The notes under the pieces were generated by a model. It was not told where the DNA came from, ran no database searches, and was given only the letters and a program-made list of their open reading frames with translations. Source: JAYFRC01 sp034926415 (GTDB taxonomy: Bacteria > Bacillota > Clostridia > Oscillospirales > Oscillospiraceae). Taken from it: a stretch of 13,580 nucleotides of DNA. The stretch spans positions 1-13,580 of the forward strand of contig JAYFRC010000070.1 in NCBI GenBank assembly GCA_034926415.1, read 5' to 3'. Positions 7,785-12,461 of the stretch are shown here, in pieces. The translations under genes and the position numbers were made by a program. Position 1 is the first letter of the stretch, and every line of letters begins with the position of its first letter.

Positions 7785-7930
7785 ATATGATTCTCCTTTG
7801 AAGGGAAATATTGACGTGCTCTGCGCGGCATGTCCGGGCGGGGCAAAAGTCGCCCGGTTCAGGGCGCGACCGTACATTTCCCGGCCACGGTCGCAGTCCT
7901 GCGTGAGCGCGGGCAGAGGCGTCAGCGTAT
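7785..7930 (-). other. Structured leader segment between T-box terminator and hisS
   Basis: About 145 bases of non-coding leader downstream of the T-box terminator. It contains a perfect 8-bp inverted repeat, GCGACCGT (7866-7873) with ACGGTCGC (7887-7894). It also holds two alternative hairpins that share one strand: CGCCC (7851-7855) with GGGCG (7862-7866), and CGGGCG (7835-7840) with CGCCCG (7851-7856). No second T-box sequence, U-run or small gene with a good ribosome binding site is visible. The hisS ribosome binding site lies at its downstream end (7793-7799). Confidence 0.5.
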
Positions 7931-7972
7931 AAAAAAGCCTGCTCCCGCCCCCTGTTTTGGGACGAGAGCAGG
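7931..7972 (-). terminator. T-box attenuator terminator
   Basis: A 14-bp stem (7938-7951 with 7959-7972, with two G-U pairs in the RNA) followed by a six-U run (7931-7936). Its 5' arm (CCTGCTC...GTCCC in the transcript) is also needed by the antiterminator, since TTTGGG just before the T-box bulge (7992-7997) can pair with CCCAAA (7956-7961). The two structures are therefore mutually exclusive, as expected for T-box attenuation. Confidence 0.92.
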
Positions 7973-8172
7973 TTTCTGCTTCGTGGTGCCACCCAAATTC
8001 GGCGAAGATGCTCTCCGCCCTTTATCCCCTTTGACCGACGGGATATCCGGGGGCGTCTCCGCCCTCCGCTCGGCCGCCGTCACTTCTCCGTCCCTGCGCG
8101 AAGGCTCCCAGCCTGCGGCCTTCCTCTCTGGAGCGCGGAATTCGGAAAATCAATGCGGTTTCAGTGCGGTAT
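7931..8172 (-). ncRNA. T-box riboswitch leader of hisS-aspS (probably tRNA-Asp-sensing)
   Basis: The T-box sequence GGGTGGCACCACG is at 7994-7982, close to the consensus GGGTGGNACCGCG. A Stem I is supported by GAGCG (8131-8135) pairing with CGCTC (8067-8071) and a distal helix GAAGGC (8100-8105) with GCCTTC (8118-8123), including the AGAGAG conserved run. A Stem III-like hairpin precedes the T-box (GGCGGAG with CTTCGCC). Uncharged tRNA would stabilise the antiterminator and allow hisS-aspS expression. The base after TGG in the bulge is C, which pairs with discriminator G73 as in tRNA-Asp, not C73 as in tRNA-His. The 3' side of Stem I contains GAC at 8081-8079 and 8092-8090 but no CAC or CAT. 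Confidence 0.93.
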
Positions 8173-8178
8173 ACATTA

Positions 8179-8207
8179 TATATATGCGAAACGTACCGAA
8201 AAGTCAA
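8179..8207 (-). promoter_or_regulatory. Promoter for the T-box leader
   Basis: TTGACT at 8207-8202 and TATATA at 8184-8179 are 17 bases apart; the run continues into TATAAT (8180-8175), so the exact -10 may be shifted. It begins 14 bases after the transporter stop codon and places the transcript start just before the T-box leader. Confidence 0.7.
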
Positions 8208-8220
8208 CAAATATCGGGCG

Positions 8221-9789
8221 TTATTTGTCTCCGTCCATACTATGGCTGTAGTTCTCGCCCGTTTCGGCCTTGGCGGAAACTTCCCAGACTTTTGAGGAAT
8301 CGACTTCCTTAAGGCCTTTGTGTTTTGCTATCGCCTGAGCGATAAAGCCGCAGACGAACACCAGAACCGACATGCCCCAGCCGCCGATAAGCTCCGCCCA
8401 GAGCGCGTACCCGTAATGACCGCCGCTCACCGTGAACAGGGTTATCATATTCCACAGGAACAGCACGAGCAGGAGGATGGGAGCGATAAATTTTATGGAT
8501 ATTTTGAACCAGAAGGCGGGCATTCTGAACTTCACGGTATTGCGGTTGACCTCGTCGAGCACCTTGTCTGTATTGAAGCACCAGCCGATGGCCGCGCACT
8601 CGAGCACGCCGATAAGTATGAGGTTTATCTGGTTCGTCCAGTGGTCGACAATGTCGAGCCACGCAAGACCCGCGCGGGTGATGAACAAAATGGAGATTAT
8701 GCCCGCGATTATGCAGATTATGCGCGTCATTTTCTTATGGTCGAGTCCATAATGCGCCGCTATCGATGTGGAAACGCCCTCGACTATCGAGAACGCCGAG
8801 TCAATGGCGAGCGTCGCCAGCATCAGATAGAATATTACGCCGAAAATCGCGTTGAACACGCCGTTGCTGGTCAAGTTGACGATGGCGCTGGGGTAAACGA
8901 TGAACGCGGTCGCGATGCCGGACGAGGAGATGTTGTCAAGCATGCCGACGCCGCCCATGGTCGAGAACATGACGATGGCCGACAGCAGCGATATGGCGAG
9001 GTCAGAGAACGCTATTATCATGCAGTCCACGGCGAGATTTGCCTTTTCATGCAGGAACGCGCCGTATGCGAACATGATGGCCATCATTATCGACAGGGAG
9101 TAGAAGCACTGGCCGAAAGCGTCGACCCAGAGCGTCGGGTCGGCGAGAGCCGCGAGGCTAGGCGTGAACAGCATCTTCATGCCGTCCATCGCACCGGGCA
9201 TCGTAAGCCCTTTGACCGCCATGACTGCGAGCAGTATTACGGGTACGAACACGGTGTACTTGACGACCTTGCCGACTGAGGACGCGCCGTCGCGTATGCA
9301 GTAATACATGAGTCCCCATGCGACGATAAGCGCGATTATCATGACCGGCGGGATCGAATATCCGGTCACATCCCACGTGGTCTGTATGGAGTTTGCGAAA
9401 ACGGCGCTCGCCGCCTCGGCGTTGCCGGTCATGCCGACAAATTTAATACTCATCGGTATCATCATCAGCACCCACGCGAACACGACCGCGTAGTAACAGA
9501 CGATAAAAAACGCGTTGCCGGTAGCCGCCCAGCCGATAGGCGTGAGCTTTTTTCCCATGCTGTGCATGGCGCCGATCGCGCCCTGCTGCGTCTTGCGTCC
9601 GATGGCTATCTCCATCATCAGCAGAGGTATGCCGAGCACGAGCATCCCGATAAAATAGACGAGGATGAAGGTGCCGCCGCCATGCGTTGCGCACAAGCCG
9701 GGAAAGCGCCATGCGTTGCCGAGCCCGACTGCGGAACCGACAGCGGCCAGTATAAATGTCGTTCTCGATGCCCATGTGTCTTTCTTCAT
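8221..9789 (-). CDS. Neurotransmitter:sodium symporter family transporter (SNF/SLC6 type)
   Basis: A 522-residue integral membrane protein predicted to have about 12 membrane segments, importing an amino acid or related solute with sodium. TM1 carries the signature GSAVGLGNAWRFPGL (18-32) followed by HGGGTF, which holds the unwound sodium/substrate site as in LeuT. TM6 is around FYSLSIMMAIMFAYGAF (229-245). In TM8 the second sodium site reads IDSAFSIVEG (329-338), with Asp330-Ser331, more like animal SLC6 carriers than the Thr-Ser of LeuT. The substrate cannot be told from sequence. The tail after about 485 is hydrophilic and probably cytoplasmic. The ATG at 9789 has only a weak ribosome binding site (a GAGAG/GTGG run). 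It appears monocistronic: a hairpin separates it from mgsA upstream, and the T-box promoter starts just after its stop. Confidence 0.95.
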   Translation of the reverse strand: MKKDTWASRTTFILAAVGSAVGLGNAWRFPGLCATHGGGTFILVYFIGMLVLGIPLLMMEIAIGRKTQQGAIGAMHSMGKKLTPIGWAATGNAFFIVCYYAVVFAWVLMMIPMSIKFVGMTGNAEAASAVFANSIQTTWDVTGYSIPPVMIIALIVAWGLMYYCIRDGASSVGKVVKYTVFVPVILLAVMAVKGLTMPGAMDGMKMLFTPSLAALADPTLWVDAFGQCFYSLSIMMAIMFAYGAFLHEKANLAVDCMIIAFSDLAISLLSAIVMFSTMGGVGMLDNISSSGIATAFIVYPSAIVNLTSNGVFNAIFGVIFYLMLATLAIDSAFSIVEGVSTSIAAHYGLDHKKMTRIICIIAGIISILFITRAGLAWLDIVDHWTNQINLILIGVLECAAIGWCFNTDKVLDEVNRNTVKFRMPAFWFKISIKFIAPILLLVLFLWNMITLFTVSGGHYGYALWAELIGGWGMSVLVFVCGFIAQAIAKHKGLKEVDSSKVWEVSAKAETGENYSHSMDGDK

Positions 9790-9850
9790 AAAATTCCACT
9801 CTCTCTTTCAATACAATGTGCAAAATCGGATGCTGTAAAAATGTGTAAAA

Positions 9851-9897
9851 ACAAGTGAAGCGCGAGCCGGGAGCGTCCCCCGATTCTCCGACCCGCG
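9851..9897 (-). terminator. Probable terminator after the mgsA-like gene
   Basis: CGCGGGTCGG... (9897 downward) pairs with CTCCCGGCTCGCG (ending at 9861) in a long imperfect GC-rich stem including G-U pairs and one bulge. A T-rich run (TTGTTTTT in the transcript, about 9856-9847) begins several bases after the stem, later than in a typical intrinsic terminator, so efficiency is uncertain. It separates the mscL-rsmG-minD-mgsA cluster from the transporter gene. Confidence 0.5.
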
Positions 9898-9921
9898 TTT
9901 CATTAAAACCGTCCGGTAAAT

Positions 9922-10323
9922 TTACTTTTTCGGATTTACTATATCGCGCCAGTCGAGGTCGCCGCGTGCGAGGCCCTGTATGATCACCTCGGCGGTAGCT
10001 GCGTTCGTGGCGTATGGGATATTGTTCGCGTCGCAAAGGTGCGAGATGTAGCGAATGTCGTCGTCCATCTCGGTACTCCTCGGGTCGACAAAAAACAGCA
10101 CCAGATCAATTTCGTTCAGGTCGAGCCGCGCTCCTATCTGCTGCACGCCACCATGGGTATGGGAGAGGTAGAGCTGGATAGGCAGTCCGGTCGCCTCAGA
10201 CACCATCTTCCCGGTAACGCTCGTCGCATATATCGTATGCTTGGACAAAATTCCGCAGTATGCTATGCAGAACTGTACCATTAGCTCTTTTTTAGCGTCC
10301 TGCGACATCAATGCGATGTTCAT
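9922..10323 (-). CDS. mgsA: Methylglyoxal synthase-like protein lacking key catalytic residues
   Basis: A 133-residue protein aligned end to end with bacterial MgsA (dihydroxyacetone phosphate to methylglyoxal plus phosphate). The scaffold is clear: MNIALMSQD, FCIAYCGILSKHTIYAT, EATGLP, QQIGARLDLNEIDLVLFF, NIPYATNAATAEVIIQGL and DLDWRDIVNP. The active site is altered. Against the E. coli enzyme, the catalytic Asp71 of GGDQQ is Val60, His19 is Gln8, the GTTG phosphate loop is SVTG, SGP is SHT, and His98 of the PHDPD segment is missing. Asp9, Lys12 and Asp80 (equivalents of Asp20, Lys23, Asp91) remain. Synthase activity is therefore unlikely; a ligand-sensing role is inference. It lies 29 bases after the MinD-like gene, in the same transcript. 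Because the residues differ by several codons, a sequencing error does not explain it. Confidence 0.85.
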   Translation of the reverse strand: MNIALMSQDAKKELMVQFCIAYCGILSKHTIYATSVTGKMVSEATGLPIQLYLSHTHGGVQQIGARLDLNEIDLVLFFVDPRSTEMDDDIRYISHLCDANNIPYATNAATAEVIIQGLARGDLDWRDIVNPKK

Positions 10324-10340
10324 TTTACTTCACCATTCCT

Positions 10341-10360
10341 TTCTATCTTATTCTATCTTA
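10341..10360. repeat. Tandem 10-bp repeat at the end of the MinD-like gene
   Basis: TTCTATCTTA is present twice in a row (10341-10350 and 10351-10360), followed by TCTT. The promoter-distal end of the MinD-like gene lies in it: the stop TAG at 10355-10353 is in one copy, and the AAAGGA-like ribosome binding site for the mgsA-like gene borders the other. Copy-number change here would alter the spacing between the two genes. Confidence 0.7.
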
Positions 10361-11096
10361 TCTTCATAAGCGGTCGTTTTTCGCCGCATATCCTGTCAGC
10401 TATATTCTCATACGCCCTCGAAGCTCCGCCCCGGTCAAAAAGTATAATCGGCATATCGCGAGCCGCCGCAAGCTGGACATTTTTGTCCTCCGGCACCACA
10501 CCGATAAGGGGAAGCCCCGCCTCGTCCATCGCGTCGTCTATGCTCCGGTGCAGCTTTTTCAGCATCCTTTGCTGCACCCGGTTCACGACGAGATGCACCG
10601 ATTTGAGCGGATACGACTGAAGTTCCATAACCGCGTGCTGCGCATCGCGCAGAGCCGAAGAATCGGTAGTCGTCACTATTATCGCCCGATCCGCGCCGCA
10701 GGCCGCGAGCCGGAAACCAGCCCCGAGCCCCGCGGGGGCGTCCACAATGCAATAATCGAATTTCGTTTTTATTTCTTCCAGCAGCTTTTTCATTCCCCCG
10801 GGCGGTATATCGTTTTCGCTCAGCGCGGAGGGCGCCGTCAGCAAAAACAGCTTTTTTATTCGCGGATGTTCTGCAACAGCTTCTTCAAGCGTGCAGCGCC
10901 CGAACACGACGTCTGAAAAATCCATGCTCGTCAGGCTCGTCATACCAAGCGCTATATCGAGGTTCCGAAGCCCTACGTCGCAGTCTAGACAGAGTGTTTT
11001 ATTCCCGTGCATCGCGAGAGCGGAGCCGACGCCCGCGCTGAGGCTTGTTTTTCCCGTTCCGCCCTTGCCGGAAGCAACCACTACGGCCACTCCCAT
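10353..11096 (-). CDS. minD: MinD-family P-loop ATPase
   Basis: A 247-residue ParA/MinD-type ATPase. It carries the deviant Walker A GKGGTGKTS (10-18, signature Lys11), LCLDCDVGLRNLDIALG (35-51) matching the MinD-specific GLRNLD region, and the switch II motif VDAPAG (118-123). GLRNLD places it with MinD rather than with the chromosome-segregation ATPase Soj, even though rsmG (often beside soj) is directly upstream. MinD would bind membrane as an ATP dimer and position the division site through MinC. Neither minC nor minE is in the window, and the C-terminus (ICGEKRPLMKIR) lacks the amphipathic membrane-targeting helix usual for MinD, so the function may differ. The ATG has AAAGGAGG eight bases upstream. 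It is 27 bases after rsmG and 29 bases before the mgsA-like gene. Confidence 0.85.
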   Translation of the reverse strand: MGVAVVVASGKGGTGKTSLSAGVGSALAMHGNKTLCLDCDVGLRNLDIALGMTSLTSMDFSDVVFGRCTLEEAVAEHPRIKKLFLLTAPSALSENDIPPGGMKKLLEEIKTKFDYCIVDAPAGLGAGFRLAACGADRAIIVTTTDSSALRDAQHAVMELQSYPLKSVHLVVNRVQQRMLKKLHRSIDDAMDEAGLPLIGVVPEDKNVQLAAARDMPIILFDRGGASRAYENIADRICGEKRPLMKIR

Positions 11097-11117
11097 ATCC
11101 GGAACCTCCTTTCACCG

Positions 11118-11142
11118 TCCCGCTCAAAGCGGGGATTTTTTT
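11118..11142 (+). terminator. Plus-strand intrinsic terminator at the 3' end of rsmG
   Basis: TCCCGC (11118-11123) pairs with GCGGGGA (11129-11135) around a TCAAA loop, followed by seven T residues (11136-11142) on the plus strand. On the minus strand the run is on the wrong side, so it would not stop the rsmG-minD transcript. The last codons and stop of rsmG form part of the hairpin. It would stop antisense transcription entering rsmG. Confidence 0.55.
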
Positions 11143-11822
11143 ATCATAGCAAATCGCCGGGGATACTTTGCCGGCGTTGCGCTCACTTTTTTTATCCGCA
11201 CTATGCGGTGCTTCACGTCGGTGTTGGGAATGGTATAGTCCAGAATTTCCTCAATTTCACCGCCGAGCAGCTTTATCGCGCGCTCCGCACTTTTAATCTC
11301 ATCGGTGCTATCAACCGATTTCATAGCGAGAAATTCGCCCCCGACTCTGACAAGAGGAAGCGCCAGCTCGCTTAAACCCGGCAGCGCCGCTACGGCGCGG
11401 GAAACGGCCATGTCATAGTATTCGCGTCTTCCGGCGGCAAATTCCTCCGCTCTAGCGTGGACGAATTCAACGTCCTCAAAGCCGAGACCCTCGCAGGCTT
11501 CTTTAAGAAAATTTATCCGCTTGTCGAGACTGTCGAGCAGCGTCAGACGTACGTCCGGAACAAGAATCTTGAGCGGCACGCCCGGAAATCCCGCGCCCGT
11601 GCCTATGTCCACGACGCTCTTTCCCGCAAAACGCGCGGCCTTCACAAGGCACGCGCAGTCGAGGAAGTGGAGGTTCGCCATATCCTCTCCGCCTTCTATG
11701 GCGGTCAGGTTCATCACCTTGTTCTTCTCAGCTAGCCTATCGGCGAAAACGCACATTGCATCGCCTGCCGAAACGTCCAGCCCCAGCGCCTCAAGCCCGC
11801 GTTCAAGCGTGTTGCGCATCAT
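11124..11822 (-). CDS. rsmG: 16S rRNA (guanine-527 N7)-methyltransferase
   Basis: A 232-residue SAM-dependent methyltransferase (GidB) that forms m7G527 in 16S rRNA. The family signature is visible: KNKVMNLTAI (34-43), LHFLDC (51-56), the SAM motif I VVDIGTGAGFPGVPLKI (70-86), then DSLDKRINFLKE and the central SRAVAALPGLSELALPL. Length is typical. The ATG at 11822 overlaps the mscL stop in an ATGA arrangement, with AAGGAA eight bases upstream, so translation is likely coupled to mscL; a second ATG follows immediately and cannot be excluded. In many bacteria rsmG neighbours mnmG and parAB; here it is followed by a MinD-type ATPase instead. Confidence 0.96.
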   Translation of the reverse strand: MMRNTLERGLEALGLDVSAGDAMCVFADRLAEKNKVMNLTAIEGGEDMANLHFLDCACLVKAARFAGKSVVDIGTGAGFPGVPLKILVPDVRLTLLDSLDKRINFLKEACEGLGFEDVEFVHARAEEFAAGRREYYDMAVSRAVAALPGLSELALPLVRVGGEFLAMKSVDSTDEIKSAERAIKLLGGEIEEILDYTIPNTDVKHRIVRIKKVSATPAKYPRRFAMIKKSPL

Positions 11823-12247
11823 CTGTTTTGTTCCTTGAGAAGGTCGCGTATCTCGCCGAGCAGCTCCTCTTCCTTTGTCGGAGCCGGCGTCGCGGCGGGA
11901 ATTTCCTTCTTCTTGCGGCGGAAAACGTTGATGGCCTTGACCATGCAGAATATGACGAAAGCCATAATGATGAAATTGATTACCGCTTCTATGAAATTGC
12001 CGTAGGTAATGGTCGCCTTGCCGATATTTGCCGACATGCCGGAAAAGCTGTCCTGGTCGACGAATATGCCGATAAGCGGCATAATGATGTCGGCCGTCAG
12101 AGAATCGACTATCGCCTTGAACGCGGCGCCGACAATAACGCCGACGGCCATGTCCATAGCATTGCCCCGGGAAATAAACTCCCTGAACTCTCCGAAAAAG
12201 CCTCTGGTCTTTTCCTGCGCCGCCTTTGCCTTGTTGTTATCTGCCAT
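11819..12247 (-). CDS. mscL: Large-conductance mechanosensitive channel
   Basis: A 142-residue membrane channel that opens under high membrane tension to release solutes during osmotic downshock. The first amphipathic helix (GFFGEFREFISRGNAMDMAVG) leads into TM1 (VGVIVGAAFKAIVDSLTADI) with the conserved gate region, then the periplasmic loop, TM2 (ITYGNFIEAVINFIIMAFVIFCMV) and a charged C-terminal helix (KEEELLGEIRDLLKEQNR). Size agrees with MscL (about 136 residues in E. coli). The start at 12247 (MADNNK) is preferred over the ATG five codons upstream (12262) because AGGAA stands seven bases before it, whereas the upstream ATG has no good site. It is the first gene of the mscL-rsmG-minD-mgsA cluster; I found no clear promoter upstream. 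Confidence 0.96.
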   Translation of the reverse strand: MADNNKAKAAQEKTRGFFGEFREFISRGNAMDMAVGVIVGAAFKAIVDSLTADIIMPLIGIFVDQDSFSGMSANIGKATITYGNFIEAVINFIIMAFVIFCMVKAINVFRRKKKEIPAATPAPTKEEELLGEIRDLLKEQNR

Positions 12248-12396
12248 AACCGCATTCCTCATATACTTTCTGTATAAATATCCCTATTTAGTACCGTTTG
12301 TATCTAATTTGCCGTCTCAAACCGAGCTCTGAACGGGTGAGATAGCCGGTAGATGTTCTGTTTCCGTCTTTGATTGATTTGCAGGCTGTACCATCG

Positions 12397-12436
12397 AAAA
12401 AACAACTCCCACAACCTCAGTGCGGGGATAGGGAGG
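12397..12436 (-). terminator. Probable terminator of serS
   Basis: In the minus-strand transcript CTCCC (12435-12431) can pair with GGGAG (12410-12406), or the inner CCCGCA (12426-12421) with TGTGGG (12413-12408). Either is followed by TTGTTTTTT (down to about 12397). The two pairings compete, so the exact stem is uncertain, but the U-run and location just after serS fit a terminator. The rest of 12248-12461 shows only AT-rich sequence before mscL. Confidence 0.6.
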
Positions 12437-12461
12437 CGCGCCCTTCGTTCGGTTTGGCCGA

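Noticed and set aside
7785..7877. Longer N-terminus for HisRS starting at 7877
   Set aside because: The added residues do not resemble HisRS, and the strong AAAGGAG lies before the ATG at 7784.
8022..8210. 62-codon minus-strand frame upstream of hisS
   Set aside because: It coincides with the T-box leader, its ATG overlaps the promoter and it has no ribosome binding site.
8320..9279. 319-codon open frame on the plus strand opposite the transporter gene
   Set aside because: The residues are mostly Arg, His, Glu and Tyr, the expected antisense of hydrophobic membrane codons; no start signal.
10321..10345. Possible three-codon leader peptide (ATG GTG AAG TAA) before the mgsA-like gene
   Set aside because: The AAAGGA is directly adjacent to that ATG, too close for initiation; more likely just sequence between the ribosome binding site and the true start.
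10353..11096. Assigning the ATPase as chromosome-segregation ParA/Soj because it follows rsmG
   Set aside because: The GLRNLD stretch is MinD-like and no parB/spo0J gene or parS site is seen next to it.
12432..12442. GGCGCGCC palindrome downstream of serS
   Set aside because: A short GC-only palindrome is expected by chance in this base composition and there is no supporting context.
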